A DNA stretch of 59,953 nucleotides, taken from NCBI RefSeq assembly GCF_012843705.1, contig NZ_JABAFQ010000011.1:1-59953 (forward strand). The letters are read 5' to 3'. Every line of letters starts with the position of its first letter. The stretch's first letter is position 1. Shown here piece after piece: positions 10,620 through 21,789 of this stretch. The notes beneath the pieces were generated by a model. The model searched no databases and was not told the origin of the DNA. It saw nothing but the letters and a program-made list of their open reading frames with translations. The DNA comes from Fusobacterium sp. FSA-380-WT-3A. Its GTDB lineage: Bacteria; Fusobacteriota; Fusobacteriia; Fusobacteriales; Fusobacteriaceae. A program made the position numbers and the translations under genes.

Positions 10620-12524
10620 ATGAGTAATTATCAAGCAGAAAATATTACGGTCCTAGAAGGGTTAGAAGCAGTTAGAAAAAGACCAGGGATGTATATAGGA
10701 ACAACATCAGAGAGGGGATTACACCATCTTGTTTGGGAAATTGTAGATAACTCAATAGATGAAGCTTTGGCAGGATATTGTAATAAGATTATAGTAAATG
10801 TTCTTCCAAATAATATAATCGAAGTTATAGATAATGGAAGAGGGATTCCAACAGGTATGCATCCTAAATATGGAAAGTCAGCTTTAGAAATAGTTCTTAC
10901 AGTACTTCATGCTGGAGGAAAGTTTGAAAATGATAACTATAAAGTATCAGGAGGACTTCATGGAGTTGGAGTTTCAGTAGTTAATGCTTTATCAGAATGG
11001 CTTGAGGTAGAAGTAAAAAGAGATGGAAAAATCTGGTTTCAAAGGTATGATAGAGGAAAACCAGAAGAAGATGTAAAAATAATAGGAGAAGCTAGTGAAA
11101 CAGGAACTAAAGTTACTTTTAAAGCAGATGGAGAGATATTTGAAACTTTAATTTATAGTTATGAGACATTAGAAACAAGATTAAAAGAATTAGCATATTT
11201 AAATAAAGGTCTTAGAATAGAATTAAATGATAAGAGAAAAGACCCTATAAAGAGTGCTGAACTAGAATTTCAAGGTGGAATTATTGATTATATAAAAGAT
11301 GTAGAAAGTGATTCTATAAAACTTATAAAAGAACCTATATATATGTCTGGAGAAGCTGATGGAGTTATATTTGAAGCTGTAATGCTTTATAATACAAATC
11401 AAAGAGAAACTATATATTCATTTGTAAATAATATTCATACTCATGAGGGAGGAACTCATGTAAGTGGATATAAAGTAGCTCTTACAAGAGTCATTAACGA
11501 TTTAGGTAAAGCAATGGGTTACTTAAAAGATAAAGATGGAAAATTACAAGGTAGTGATATTAGAGAGGGCTTAACTGCTATAGTTTCTGTAAAAATTCCT
11601 CAACCACAATTTGAAGGACAAACAAAAACTAAATTAGGGAACTCAGAAGTTACAGGAGTAGTATCTTCAATAGTAGGAAACCAATTAAAAATGTATTTAG
11701 AAGATAATCCTTCAGATATGAAAGTTATAATTGATAAAGTTTTAAGTTCAAAAAAAGCTAGAGAGGCAGCTCAAAAGGCTAGAGAGCTTGTATTAAGAAA
11801 ATCAGCTTTAGAAGTTGGTTCATTACCAGGAAAATTAGCAGATTGTTCTTCAAAAAATCCAGAGGAATGTGAAATATATATAGTAGAGGGAGATTCTGCT
11901 GGAGGGTCAGCAAAACAAGGAAGAGACAGAAGATTCCAAGCTATATTACCTCTTAGAGGAAAAATATTAAATGTTGAGAAAGCAGGACTTCATAAGGCAT
12001 TAGAAAATAGTGAAATCAGGTCTATGATTACAGCTTTTGGAACAGGAATTGGAGATAATTTTGATATAAATAAATTAAGATATGGAAAGATAGTTATAAT
12101 GACAGACGCTGATGTTGATGGAGCTCATATTAGAACATTACTTTTAACATTCTTCTATAGATATTTAGTAGATTTATTACATGATGGACATATTTATATA
12201 GCACAACCACCATTATATAAAATTTCATCAGGAAAATCTATTCAATATGCTTATACAGATAAACAATTAAAAGAAATCCAAATAAAAATGGATGGAGAAA
12301 ATAAAAAATATACATTACAAAGATATAAAGGTCTTGGAGAGATGAATCCAGAACAATTATGGGAAACAACAATGGACCCAGATGTTAGAACTTTCTATCA
12401 AGTTAAAGTAGATGATGCTAGAGAAGCTGACTTAATCTTTGACAAACTAATGGGAGATAAAGTAGAACCAAGAAGAGAATTTATAGAAGCTCATGCAGAG
12501 TTTGTTAAGAATTTAGATATTTAA
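10620..12524 (+). CDS. gyrB: DNA gyrase subunit B
   Basis: ATPase subunit of the gyrase tetramer that supercoils DNA. 634 residues: GHKL ATPase with [20 protein letters not shown] and [21 protein letters not shown] with [18 protein letters not shown] and [10 protein letters not shown]; and a C-terminal [20 protein letters not shown] 10620 is used because GGAGGG directly precedes it; the in-frame TTG at 10608 lies upstream of that site. No long insertion of the kind found in gamma-proteobacterial GyrB. Confidence 0.97.
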   Translation: MSNYQAENITVLEGLEAVRKRPGMYIGTTSERGLHHLVWEIVDNSIDEALAGYCNKIIVNVLPNNIIEVIDNGRGIPTGMHPKYGKSALEIVLTVLHAGGKFENDNYKVSGGLHGVGVSVVNALSEWLEVEVKRDGKIWFQRYDRGKPEEDVKIIGEASETGTKVTFKADGEIFETLIYSYETLETRLKELAYLNKGLRIELNDKRKDPIKSAELEFQGGIIDYIKDVESDSIKLIKEPIYMSGEADGVIFEAVMLYNTNQRETIYSFVNNIHTHEGGTHVSGYKVALTRVINDLGKAMGYLKDKDGKLQGSDIREGLTAIVSVKIPQPQFEGQTKTKLGNSEVTGVVSSIVGNQLKMYLEDNPSDMKVIIDKVLSSKKAREAAQKARELVLRKSALEVGSLPGKLADCSSKNPEECEIYIVEGDSAGGSAKQGRDRRFQAILPLRGKILNVEKAGLHKALENSEIRSMITAFGTGIGDNFDINKLRYGKIVIMTDADVDGAHIRTLLLTFFYRYLVDLLHDGHIYIAQPPLYKISSGKSIQYAYTDKQLKEIQIKMDGENKKYTLQRYKGLGEMNPEQLWETTMDPDVRTFYQVKVDDAREADLIFDKLMGDKVEPRREFIEAHAEFVKNLDI

Positions 12525-12544
12525 TTAGGAGGAAATAGGTAGAA

Positions 12545-15091
12545 ATGTCTAATATTATAGATAGATATGTAGAAGAAGAAATGAAACAATGTTACTTAGA
12601 TTACTCAATGAGTGTAATCGTAAGTAGAGCAATACCAGATGTAAGAGATGGATTAAAACCTGTACATAGAAGAATACTTTATGCTATGAATGAATTAGGT
12701 ATGACACATGATAAACCTTTCAAGAAATGTGCAAGAATTGTTGGAGAGGTTTTAGGTAAATATCATCCTCATGGAGACAGTGCTGTATATGGAGCTATGG
12801 TAAGAATGGCTCAAGATTTTAACTATAGATATGAACTTGTAGATGGACATGGAAACTTTGGTTCTATAGATGGTGACGGAGCAGCTGCCATGAGATATAC
12901 TGAGGCTAGAATGGCTAAGATAAGTGATGAAATTCTAGCTGATATAGATAAAGATACCATAGATTTTAGAAAAAACTTTGATGATTCATTAGATGAGCCT
13001 GTGGTTTTACCAGCAAAAATTCCAAATCTATTATTAAATGGAACTGTTGGAATAGCTGTTGGAATGGCTACAAATATCCCTCCTCATAATTTAGGAGAAT
13101 TAGTAGATGGAACTTTAGCTTTAATAGACAATAGAGATATAACTCCATTAGAACTTGTAGATTATATTCCTGGACCAGATTTTCCTACTGGAGGAATAAT
13201 CAATGGTAAAAAAGGAATAATAGATGCTTATACAAAAGGAAGAGGAAAAATACAATTAAGAGCGAAAATTAAAATAGAAGATGCTTCAAATGGAAAACAA
13301 GCTATAATTGTAAACGAAATTCCTTATCAAATAAATAAATCTGCTCTAATAGAAAGAATTGCTTTATTAGTTAAAGAGAAAAAAATTACTGGAATTTCTG
13401 ATTTAAGAGATGAATCAGATAGAGATGGAATAAGAATAGTTATTGAATTGAAAAAAGGTGAAGAACCTGAAATCATCTTAAATAAATTATATAAATATAC
13501 AGAACTTCAAACTTCTTTTGGAGTAATAATGTTAGCTTTAGTAAATAATGTACCTAAAGTTTTGAATCTTAAAGAAGTTTTAGAGGAGTATGTAAAACAT
13601 AGATTTGAAATAATAACTAGAAGAACAAGATTTGAATTAGATAAAGCTGAAAAAAGAGACCATATTTTACAAGGATTTAGAATAGCTTTAGAAAATATAG
13701 ATAGAATAATAGAACTTATCAAAAATTCATCTGATGGAAATACAGCTAAAGAAGCTTTAATGAGTAAATATGCTTTTACAGATATTCAAGCAAGATCTAT
13801 TATGGATATGAAATTACAAAGATTAACAGGTCTTGAAAGAGAAAAAATAGAGCAAGAATTCCAAGAATTAGAAAGAAAAATTAAAGAATATAAAGAAATT
13901 TTAGCTGATGAACAAAAAATATATGATATAATGAAGCAAGAATTAATCGAAATAAAAGAGAAATATAATGATGATAGAAGAACATTGATAGAAGACGAAA
14001 GAAAAGATATTGATGTTGAAGATTTAATAAAAGATGAAAAAGTTTTATTAACTATAACAAATAAAGGTTATGTAAAAAGAATAGGTATAGATAATTATAA
14101 AGCTCAAAAAAGAGGTGGAAGAGGAGTATCTAGTCAAAATACAATAGAAGATGATTTTGTTGAAGACATGTTTGTGATGAATAATCTAGATACTGTGATG
14201 ATATTCACTGATAAAGGTAGAGTTTATAGAATGAAAGCTTATGAAGTACCTGAAACATCAAAACAATCTAGAGGAAAATTAATAAGTAATATAATCAATT
14301 TCCAAGAGGATGAAAAACCAGCTTTTATTATAAAAGTAAGAGAATTTTCTGAAAAGAAAGAAGTTATTTTTGTAACTAGAGATGGAACTATCAAGAAAAC
14401 AAACTTAATGGAATATGCTAATATCAATAGTAATGGTAAAATAGCTATCAATTTTAGAGAGGGAGATGGCTTAGTATTTGCTGGATTAATAAGAAAAGAA
14501 TCAGACCAATTATTTATAGCGACTAAATTAGGATATTCAATTAGAATGGAATTAAATGAAGTAAGAAGTATTTCTAGGTCAGCTATAGGAGTAAAAGGAA
14601 TAAATTTAAGAGAGGGAGATAGTGTAGTATCAGCTCTTTTAATAACAGACCCAGAAAATGAAACTATTCTTACAGTAACTTCAAATGGATTTGGAAAAAG
14701 GTCAAGAGTAGTAGAATATACAACTCAAAACAGAGGTGGAAAAGGAATTATAAACTTTAAACTTACTTCAAAAACAGGCGAAATCATAGGGGTTAAACCT
14801 GTAAAAGAAGATGAAGAAATCATGGCAATAAATTCTTCAGGGGTAGTTATCAGAACATCAGTAGAATCTATAGCTGTTCATGGAAGAGCTACTTCAGGAG
14901 TTAAAATAATGAAAACTGATGAAGATACAAAAGTTGTTGCAGTTGTTAAAGTAAAAAGTGAAAAGGATGAAGAGAGAATAATTTCAGAAGAAGAACAAGA
15001 AAATTTAGAAAATGTAAATGAAAAAATAGAAGAAGTTAAGTCTGAAGACAATCTATTTAAAACTTTTGACAACGAAGATGAAGAGATGTAA
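12545..15091 (+). CDS. gyrA: DNA gyrase subunit A
   Basis: DNA breakage-reunion subunit, 848 residues. The winged-helix domain holds [15 protein letters not shown] and the active-site tyrosine in [10 protein letters not shown]. The GyrA box is seen in [10 protein letters not shown], followed by the beta-pinwheel, and the tail is acidic ([18 protein letters not shown]). Quinolone positions are Ser79 and Gly83. I recall these as wild type in Fusobacterium, which supports the taxonomic call. It follows gyrB by 20 bases. Confidence 0.97.
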   Translation: MSNIIDRYVEEEMKQCYLDYSMSVIVSRAIPDVRDGLKPVHRRILYAMNELGMTHDKPFKKCARIVGEVLGKYHPHGDSAVYGAMVRMAQDFNYRYELVDGHGNFGSIDGDGAAAMRYTEARMAKISDEILADIDKDTIDFRKNFDDSLDEPVVLPAKIPNLLLNGTVGIAVGMATNIPPHNLGELVDGTLALIDNRDITPLELVDYIPGPDFPTGGIINGKKGIIDAYTKGRGKIQLRAKIKIEDASNGKQAIIVNEIPYQINKSALIERIALLVKEKKITGISDLRDESDRDGIRIVIELKKGEEPEIILNKLYKYTELQTSFGVIMLALVNNVPKVLNLKEVLEEYVKHRFEIITRRTRFELDKAEKRDHILQGFRIALENIDRIIELIKNSSDGNTAKEALMSKYAFTDIQARSIMDMKLQRLTGLEREKIEQEFQELERKIKEYKEILADEQKIYDIMKQELIEIKEKYNDDRRTLIEDERKDIDVEDLIKDEKVLLTITNKGYVKRIGIDNYKAQKRGGRGVSSQNTIEDDFVEDMFVMNNLDTVMIFTDKGRVYRMKAYEVPETSKQSRGKLISNIINFQEDEKPAFIIKVREFSEKKEVIFVTRDGTIKKTNLMEYANINSNGKIAINFREGDGLVFAGLIRKESDQLFIATKLGYSIRMELNEVRSISRSAIGVKGINLREGDSVVSALLITDPENETILTVTSNGFGKRSRVVEYTTQNRGGKGIINFKLTSKTGEIIGVKPVKEDEEIMAINSSGVVIRTSVESIAVHGRATSGVKIMKTDEDTKVVAVVKVKSEKDEERIISEEEQENLENVNEKIEEVKSEDNLFKTFDNEDEEM

Positions 15092-15126
15092 TATTAATCA
15101 GTTTATAGCAATTAAGGAGGTTTTTT

Positions 15127-15921
15127 ATGATAAAAAATGTACTTTTAGTTTTAGGAAATGGTTATAACAGAAAAAATCTTATAGACAGTGCTATTTATTT
15201 AAGGGATAATTTTGGTTTTAAAATAAGACCTTTCCATGTAAGAGATGTAAGAAAAAAAGAATTTTTACCAAATGCAGTAGACGGAATTATGTTAGAACCA
15301 ATGTTAGCTGGTATCAGTAAAGAATGGAATGCTTTTGAAGAGAGAGAAATAGAAAAAATAAAAGCTGAATTAAAAGAAAATGGAATAGATGCAGAATTAG
15401 AAGTTCAATTTGGAATAACTCCAGAAGTTGTTATACAAGAGTTAAAAAAATCAGATATGTTACTGATTGAAAAAGAAGAAAGATTCACAGAAGATTTAGT
15501 GGTTTTAATGAAAAGATTCTATAAACCTATAATAGTTGTGAGAGATAAAGCTCTTAAACTTGATAAAATAGCTGTAGCTAATGATGATGGAACAAAAGTT
15601 AATAAAAGTTTCCAAAGATTTAGTAATATCTTTCCACATATAGAAGAGATAAAATCTTTTGAATTAGTTGATTCATTAGAGGAAGATCCAGAAGAAGAGA
15701 AAAAAGAAAATTATCTTAATACATTTATGGAAGGAAAAGGAATAAAAGTTGAATCTGTAAAACTATTGAAATCAGATTCAGATGCCTTTTTACAAATTTG
15801 TAAAGAGGAAGATATTTTAATAATGGGTAACTTAAGTAATTCATATTTATATGAAAAATTAACAAAAAGAGTTGGAATAAAAATTATGGAACAAGCTGAA
15901 ACAACATTGTTTATAGCTTAA
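15127..15921 (+). CDS. UspA-like tandem protein
   Basis: 264 residues in two alpha/beta halves: IKNVLLVLGNGYNRKNLIDSA at the N-terminus and LDKIAVANDDGTKVNKSFQRF at about residue 150. Each ends in a strand like a UspA domain (KPIIVVRDKA; ETTLFIA). Universal stress family membership is inferred from fold pattern; the ATP-binding GxxG-S/T motif is poorly kept. It follows gyrA by 35 bases with AAGGAGG, so it may belong to the same transcript. Function unknown. Confidence 0.55.
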   Translation: MIKNVLLVLGNGYNRKNLIDSAIYLRDNFGFKIRPFHVRDVRKKEFLPNAVDGIMLEPMLAGISKEWNAFEEREIEKIKAELKENGIDAELEVQFGITPEVVIQELKKSDMLLIEKEERFTEDLVVLMKRFYKPIIVVRDKALKLDKIAVANDDGTKVNKSFQRFSNIFPHIEEIKSFELVDSLEEDPEEEKKENYLNTFMEGKGIKVESVKLLKSDSDAFLQICKEEDILIMGNLSNSYLYEKLTKRVGIKIMEQAETTLFIA

Positions 15922-15938
15922 TTTAGTAAGGAAGAAAA

Positions 15939-16400
15939 ATGAAAATATTAGTGATATCAGATGTTCATGGTTGTTTTGAAAGATTATACAGAATAATAAA
16001 AATGGAAAATCCTGAAATGGTTTTATTTTCTGGAGATGGTTATGAAGATGTAGTAGATATGGAATATGCCTTCCCTGAGATAAAATTTATTTGTGCAAGA
16101 GGAAATTGTGACTATAATAGCTCTTTTAAAGATGAAGAATTTGTAGAAATTGACAATAGAAAGTTTTTTATAACTCATGGACATATTTATGGAGTAAAAA
16201 GAAACTATTTTCAAATAGAAGTGAGAGCAAAAGAGATTGGAGCAGATTTAGTAATTTTTGGTCACACTCATTCTCCTTATTTAAGAGAAAAAGAAGAAGT
16301 TGTATATTTTAACCCTGGAGCTGTCTTATGTGGCAGCTATGGGGTTATTACTATAAATGAAGACAAAAATATAAAATTAATTCATAAAGAAGTTAAATAA
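15939..16400 (+). CDS. YfcE/MJ0936-type metallophosphoesterase
   Basis: 153 residues with the full metal-binding set: DVHG (8-11), GDG, GNCD, THGH and GHTHSP. This is the small phosphodiesterase family (YfcE/MJ0936) with two metal ions. The physiological substrate is unknown. It is 17 bases after the UspA-like gene and 17 bases before pheS, each with its own ribosome-binding site. Confidence 0.85.
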   Translation: MKILVISDVHGCFERLYRIIKMENPEMVLFSGDGYEDVVDMEYAFPEIKFICARGNCDYNSSFKDEEFVEIDNRKFFITHGHIYGVKRNYFQIEVRAKEIGADLVIFGHTHSPYLREKEEVVYFNPGAVLCGSYGVITINEDKNIKLIHKEVK

Positions 16401-16417
16401 TCTTTAGGGGAGGCAAA

Positions 16418-17437
16418 ATGAAAGAAAAATTATCTTTGCTTAAAGCACAAGCAAAAGAAGAAATTTTACAATTAAATACTTTACAAGAAGTAGAAGATTT
16501 TAGAGTAAAGTATTTAGGAAAAAAAGGGCTTATAACAGAAATTTCTAAAGGGATGAAAAATCTTTCTTCTGAGGAGAGACCTGTAATAGGACAATTATTA
16601 AATGAAATTAGAGAAGAGATTACTAATTTTATAGAATCTAAAAGAGAAGAAATAACAAAAGCATTAAAAGAGAAACAACTAAAAGAGGAAGTAATAGACA
16701 TAACTCTTTCAGGAAAAAAAGTAGAATTAGGAAGACTTCATCCATTGACAGAAACAGCTAATTTATTAAAGAAAATAGCTATGGACATGGGATTTGATGT
16801 AGCAGATGGACCTGAAATAGAGCTTGTAAAATATAATTTTGATGCTTTAAATATTCCAGAATCTCATCCATCAAGAGATATAACTGATACTTTCTATATA
16901 TCTGATGAAGTTTGTTTAAGAACTCAAACTTCTCCAGTACAAATAAGATATATGTTAGAGAAAAAACCACCATTTAGAATGGTATGTGTAGGAAAAGTTT
17001 ATAGACCAGATTATGATGTATCTCATACACCAATGTTCCATCAGATGGAAGGATTAATGGTTGGAAAAGATATATCTTTTGCAAACTTAAAAGCTATACT
17101 TACTACATTTATGGAAAAAGTATTTGGAGAAAATACTAAAGTTAGATTTAGACCTCACTTTTTCCCATTTACAGAACCAAGTGCTGAAATGGATGTTGAA
17201 TGTGTAATATGTAAAGGAAAAGGATGTAGAGTTTGTAAAAATAGTGGTTGGTTAGAAATTATGGGTTGTGGAATGGTTGACCCAGAGGTTTTAAAAGCTG
17301 TTGGTTATAATCCAGATGAAGTTTCAGGGTTTGCGTTTGGTATGGGAATAGAAAGAATAACTATGTTAAGACATGGTATAGATGACTTAAGAGCATTCTT
17401 TGAAAACGATACAAGATTTTTAAAACAATTTAAATAA
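16418..17437 (+). CDS. pheS: Phenylalanine--tRNA ligase alpha subunit
   Basis: Class II synthetase catalytic subunit, 339 residues. N-terminal coiled coil (1-90), then motif 2 in FRMVCVGKVYRPDYD, FHQMEGL, and motif 3 in FGMGIERITMLRHGI. The stretch CVICKGKGCRVCKNSGWLE has four cysteines, as in many bacterial PheS. Works as an alpha2-beta2 tetramer with PheT, which begins 14 bases after the stop. Confidence 0.97.
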   Translation: MKEKLSLLKAQAKEEILQLNTLQEVEDFRVKYLGKKGLITEISKGMKNLSSEERPVIGQLLNEIREEITNFIESKREEITKALKEKQLKEEVIDITLSGKKVELGRLHPLTETANLLKKIAMDMGFDVADGPEIELVKYNFDALNIPESHPSRDITDTFYISDEVCLRTQTSPVQIRYMLEKKPPFRMVCVGKVYRPDYDVSHTPMFHQMEGLMVGKDISFANLKAILTTFMEKVFGENTKVRFRPHFFPFTEPSAEMDVECVICKGKGCRVCKNSGWLEIMGCGMVDPEVLKAVGYNPDEVSGFAFGMGIERITMLRHGIDDLRAFFENDTRFLKQFK

Positions 17438-17451
17438 GGGAGTGAGAAAGA

Positions 17452-19836
17452 ATGTTAATTTCATTAGAATGGCTTAAGCAATATGTTGATATAAATGAAA
17501 ATATAGAAGAGCTTGAAAGAGCTTTAACAATGATAGGACAAGAAGTAGAAGCTATAGATGTTCAAGGAAAAGATTTAGACAATGTTGTTATTGGACATAT
17601 AATAGAATATGGAAGACATCCAGAAGCTGATAAACTATCTTTATTAAAAGTAAATGTTGGAGAAGAAGAACCATTACAAATAGTTTGTGGAGCTCCAAAC
17701 CATAAATTAGGAGATAAAGTAGTAGTAGCTAAAATAGGAGCTGTATTACCAGGAGATTTCAAAATTAAGAAAAGTAAAATAAGAGGAATTGAATCTTGTG
17801 GAATGTGTTGTTCTAAGGCTGAGCTTGGACTTGGAAAAGACCACTCTGGAATTATAATATTACCAGAAGATGCTCCTATAGGAATGGAATATAGAGAATA
17901 TGTTGGTTTAAATGATGTTGTATTTGAATTAGAGATAACTCCAAATAGACCAGATTGTCTTTCACATATAGGTATAGCTAGAGAAATAGCTGCTTACTAT
18001 GGAAGAGAAGTTAAATATCCAAAAATTGAAAAATTAAATAATGTAACTTTCACAGATGATTCAATAGAAATTTCAATTGAAGATAGAGAAAGATGTAAAA
18101 GATTTGCTGGTAGAGTTATTCGTGGAGTAAAAGTAGCTGAATCTCCAGAATGGTTAAAGAAAAGAATAATTGCTATGGGATTAAATCCTATTAATAATAT
18201 AGTAGATATTTCAAATTTTGTAATGTTTGAATATAATCAACCTATTCACATCTATGATTTAAAAGAGATAGCTGGTGGAAAAGTTATTGCTAGAAGGGGA
18301 AAAGAGGGAGAAAAATTAGTTACTCTTATGGGACAAGAAATAGATGTTAATGGAGAGTTAGTAATTGCTGATGGAGAAAAACCTTCTGGACTAGCAGGAA
18401 TAATGGGAGGATTAGGAAGTGGAATAAAAGAAGATACACAAGATATCTTTATAGAAGTTGCTTACTTTACTCCTGAAGATATAAGAAAAGCTGGAAGAAA
18501 ATTTGGAATAGTAAGTGATGCAGGATACAGAAACGAAAGAGGAACTGATATGGAAAATGTTCCTACTGTATTAGATAGAGTCACAGACCTTGTATTACAA
18601 TTAGCAAATCCAGAATCTGTTGGAAAAATGGTAGATGTTTATCCTGAAAAATATCAATCAACAGAGATAGAATTAAATATAGAAAAATTAAGAAGATTTG
18701 CAGGAAAAGAAATTCCAAAAGAGAGAATCATAGAAATTTTAACAAATCTTAATTTAAAAGTAGAAGATAATGGAGAAATTTTAAAAGTTGTTCCCCCTAG
18801 TTATAGAGGAGACTTGTTTAGACCAGCTGACTTATATGAAGAAGTTATAAGAATGTATGGATTTGAAAATATAGAAGATAAAATGCCAATAGAAGATATA
18901 ACTGCTGGAGTTAAAAATGAAGTTATAAGACTTATGGATGAATCTAAAGATGCTCTTGCTAAAATAGGATTACAAGAAGTTATAAATTATAGCTTTATTC
19001 CTAGAGAAGTAAAAGATATGTTACATATAGAAAAAGAAGAAATAATGATATTAAATCCAATAGTTGAAACTATGGCTATGATGAGACCTACATTAATTTA
19101 TAGTATATTAAATAATATAAAAGAAAACTTAAATAGAAATCAAGATTCTATAAAGATATTTGAAGTAGCAAAAGTTTTTGAAAAAACAGATGATTTATTA
19201 GCAAAAGAAGATATCCATATGGCTATTGGAATTTGTGGAAGAGACGAAAAAACTTTATGGAATCCAAAACCAGAAGCATATGATTTTTATGTATTAAAAG
19301 GATATGTAGAAGAGTATCTTCAAGAAATAGGAATTAAAGGATATAAAATAGTAAGAACAACTGATAAAAATTTCCATCCTGGAAGAGCAGCAGATGTAAT
19401 GATAGGAAAATTAGTTGTTGGAACATTTGGAGAAATCCATCCAGAAATTTCTGAAAAAATGGATATATTAAAAGAAAGAGCTTATATAGCTGAAATGAAT
19501 GTTTCTTTATTAAAACAATATATGAATAAAAAGATAAAATATGAAAGAGTTGTAAAATATCCAGAAGTTACAAGAGATTTTGCTATTGTATTAGATGAAA
19601 GTGTTCTTGTAGGAGATATGATAGAAGCTATTAAGAAAAGCTCTGAATTTATAGAATCAGTTGGATTATTTGATATCTATAGAGGAGAACATATAGAATC
19701 TGGTAAAAAATCTGTTGCAATAAGCGTTGTAATGAGAGATAAAAAAGGTACTTTAAATGAAGAAGAAATAAATAAAGTACAAGCTAAAATTTTAGGTATT
19801 GTAAAAACTAAATACTTAGGAGAAATAAGACAATAA
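17452..19836 (+). CDS. pheT: Phenylalanine--tRNA ligase beta subunit
   Basis: 794 residues with the complete bacterial domain order: N-terminal EMAP-like tRNA-binding domain (about 40-150, containing LSLLKVNVGEEEPLQIVCGA), B3/B4 editing domain (about 210-390), B5 (about 400-470), catalytic-like module, and C-terminal FDX-ACB domain (about 700-794, KYPEVTRDFAIVLDESV). No T-box or leader peptide is seen upstream of pheST. Confidence 0.97.
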   Translation: MLISLEWLKQYVDINENIEELERALTMIGQEVEAIDVQGKDLDNVVIGHIIEYGRHPEADKLSLLKVNVGEEEPLQIVCGAPNHKLGDKVVVAKIGAVLPGDFKIKKSKIRGIESCGMCCSKAELGLGKDHSGIIILPEDAPIGMEYREYVGLNDVVFELEITPNRPDCLSHIGIAREIAAYYGREVKYPKIEKLNNVTFTDDSIEISIEDRERCKRFAGRVIRGVKVAESPEWLKKRIIAMGLNPINNIVDISNFVMFEYNQPIHIYDLKEIAGGKVIARRGKEGEKLVTLMGQEIDVNGELVIADGEKPSGLAGIMGGLGSGIKEDTQDIFIEVAYFTPEDIRKAGRKFGIVSDAGYRNERGTDMENVPTVLDRVTDLVLQLANPESVGKMVDVYPEKYQSTEIELNIEKLRRFAGKEIPKERIIEILTNLNLKVEDNGEILKVVPPSYRGDLFRPADLYEEVIRMYGFENIEDKMPIEDITAGVKNEVIRLMDESKDALAKIGLQEVINYSFIPREVKDMLHIEKEEIMILNPIVETMAMMRPTLIYSILNNIKENLNRNQDSIKIFEVAKVFEKTDDLLAKEDIHMAIGICGRDEKTLWNPKPEAYDFYVLKGYVEEYLQEIGIKGYKIVRTTDKNFHPGRAADVMIGKLVVGTFGEIHPEISEKMDILKERAYIAEMNVSLLKQYMNKKIKYERVVKYPEVTRDFAIVLDESVLVGDMIEAIKKSSEFIESVGLFDIYRGEHIESGKKSVAISVVMRDKKGTLNEEEINKVQAKILGIVKTKYLGEIRQ

Positions 19837-19857
19837 AATAGATTTGTGGAGGAAAAA

Positions 19858-21066
19858 ATGGATTCTTTAAGAGAGTTATTCAAAATAGGAAATGGACCTT
19901 CTAGTTCTCATACAATGGGACCAGAAAGAGCAGCAAGAAGATTTAAACAAGAAAATCCAAATGCAGACCATTATAAAGTAGAATTATATGGTTCCTTAGC
20001 ACTTACAGGAAAAGGACATTTGACAGATTGGATAATAGAAAAGACGTTAGAACCTAAACAAGTTGAAATAATTTGGAAGCCTGAAGTAGTTCATGAGTTC
20101 CATACAAATGGAATGAAATTTATATCATGTGATAAAGATGATAAAATTTTAAAAGAATGGATAGTATTTTCTGTTGGTGGAGGAACTATTGTAGAAAAAG
20201 GGCAATCAAGAAATAGTGGAGCTAATATATATCCTTTAACTAAAATGACAGATATTATGGAATGGTGTAAAAAAAATAAAAAAGAGTTATGGGAATATGT
20301 ATTTGAATGTGAAGGTGAAGAGATAAAAGATTATCTTTTAGAAATTTGGAGAGCTATGAAAGAGGCTGTAGAAAGAGGAGTAAATACAGAAGGGATTTTA
20401 CCAGGAAGTATTCAACTTAAAAGAAGAGCTTCTACTTTCTATAAAAAATCCAGAGGAGAGGGAAAAGTAAGAGCATTTAGAGGAAAACTATTTGCTTATA
20501 CTTTAGCTGTTTCAGAAGAAAATGCAAGTGGTGGAAGAGTAGTTACAGCTCCAACATGTGGGGCTTCAGGAGTAATACCGGGAGCTTTATATACTTTAAG
20601 AGAAGCTTATGAATTAAAAGATGATGAAGTTATAAAAGCTTTGGCTATAGCTGGATTAATAGGAAATATAGTAAAAGAAAATGCTAGTATTTCTGGAGCT
20701 GAAGCTGGTTGTCAAGCTGAAGTAGGTACAGCCTGTGCAATGGCAGCTGGAATGGGAGCTTTTTTAATGGGTGGAAGTATAGAGCAAATAGAATATGCAG
20801 CAGAAATGGCTTTAGAGCATAGTTTAGGACTTACTTGTGATCCAGTAGGAGGTTATGTCCAAATTCCATGTATAGAGAGAAATGCCTCAGCAGCAGCAAG
20901 AGCTCTAGATACATCAAATTATTCTATATATACTGATGGTTCTCATTCTGTATCTTTTGATGAGGTAGTAATTACAATGAAAGAGACAGGAAAAGATTTA
21001 AAAGAAGAGTATAGAGAGACATCTCTAGGAGGACTTGCTAAAAATTATTGTAAAGGATGTTGTTAA
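19858..21066 (+). CDS. sdaA: L-serine ammonia-lyase, iron-sulfur type, fused beta-alpha
   Basis: Deaminates L-serine to pyruvate, feeding amino acid fermentation. 402 residues: the beta-type N-terminus with GPSSSHTMGPERAA, and the alpha-type part with APTCGASGVIPGAL, GAEAGCQAEVGTACAMAAGM and DPVGGYVQIPCIERNA, whose cysteines ligate the 4Fe-4S cluster. ATG 19858 is chosen because GGAGG precedes it; the in-frame GTG 19846 lies before that site. A terminator follows directly. Confidence 0.93.
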   Translation: MDSLRELFKIGNGPSSSHTMGPERAARRFKQENPNADHYKVELYGSLALTGKGHLTDWIIEKTLEPKQVEIIWKPEVVHEFHTNGMKFISCDKDDKILKEWIVFSVGGGTIVEKGQSRNSGANIYPLTKMTDIMEWCKKNKKELWEYVFECEGEEIKDYLLEIWRAMKEAVERGVNTEGILPGSIQLKRRASTFYKKSRGEGKVRAFRGKLFAYTLAVSEENASGGRVVTAPTCGASGVIPGALYTLREAYELKDDEVIKALAIAGLIGNIVKENASISGAEAGCQAEVGTACAMAAGMGAFLMGGSIEQIEYAAEMALEHSLGLTCDPVGGYVQIPCIERNASAAARALDTSNYSIYTDGSHSVSFDEVVITMKETGKDLKEEYRETSLGGLAKNYCKGCC

Positions 21067-21076
21067 TATTTTATAA

Positions 21077-21103
21077 AAAAGCTGATATTTATCAGCTTTT
21101 TTT
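21077..21103 (+). terminator. Terminator after serine dehydratase
   Basis: AAAAGCTGAT (21077-21086) pairs with ATCAGCTTTT (21091-21100) around a four-base loop and continues into Ts. Confidence 0.85.
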
Positions 21104-21112
21104 ATAAAATTC

Positions 21113-21140
21113 TTGAATTTTTGTTATTAAGTAGTATAAT
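21113..21140 (+). promoter_or_regulatory. Promoter of pth
   Basis: TTGAAT (21113-21118), a 16-base spacer, and a perfect TATAAT (21135-21140), 20 bases before the pth ATG. Confidence 0.7.
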
Positions 21141-21159
21141 TGAGGAAGAAAGGAAAAAA

Positions 21160-21726
21160 ATGAAATTAATAGTAGGATTAGGTAATCCTGGAAAAGAATA
21201 TGAAAAAACAAGACATAACGTAGGTTTTATGGTACTAGATAAATTAGCAGAAAAATTAAAAATATATGATTTTAAAGAAAAATTTAGTGGATTAATAGGA
21301 GAAACAATATATAAAGGGGAAAAAATTCTTTTATTAAAACCACAAACATATATGAATTTAAGTGGTAATTCTTTAATTCAAGTTGTTAATTTTTATAAAT
21401 TAGAACCTGAAAAAGATATTGTTGTAGTATACGATGATATGTCACTACCTTTAGGAAAATTAAGAGTGAGAGAAAAAGGAAGTTCTGGGGGACATAACGG
21501 AATAAAATCTATAATATCACATATAGGAGACAGATTTTTAAGAATAAAGTTTGGGATAGGGCAAAGTAAAGAGAAAGATAAAGTAGTTGATTTTGTTATA
21601 GGAAAATTTTCTAAAGATGAAGAAAATGAAATTAGTGAAGTATTAGTTCACGCAAGTGAGGCTTTAATATCTATAATAGAAGAGACACCAATCGAAAAAA
21701 TTATGCAAAGTTATAATAAAAAGTAG
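21160..21726 (+). CDS. pth: Peptidyl-tRNA hydrolase
   Basis: Releases peptides from peptidyl-tRNA. 188 residues with GLGNPGKEYEKTRHNVGF (catalytic histidine and asparagine), KPQTYMNLSG and VYDDMSLPLGKLR, then GGHNGIKSI. ATG 21160 is the true start: AAAGGA precedes it, and the longer TTG-initiated frame would cover the promoter. Confidence 0.96.
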   Translation: MKLIVGLGNPGKEYEKTRHNVGFMVLDKLAEKLKIYDFKEKFSGLIGETIYKGEKILLLKPQTYMNLSGNSLIQVVNFYKLEPEKDIVVVYDDMSLPLGKLRVREKGSSGGHNGIKSIISHIGDRFLRIKFGIGQSKEKDKVVDFVIGKFSKDEENEISEVLVHASEALISIIEETPIEKIMQSYNKK

Positions 21727-21789
21727 ATTTTTAGAACGAAAAAAATAAAAAAAATATTGTTAAAAAAGTTAAATTGTGGTAAACTTTAT

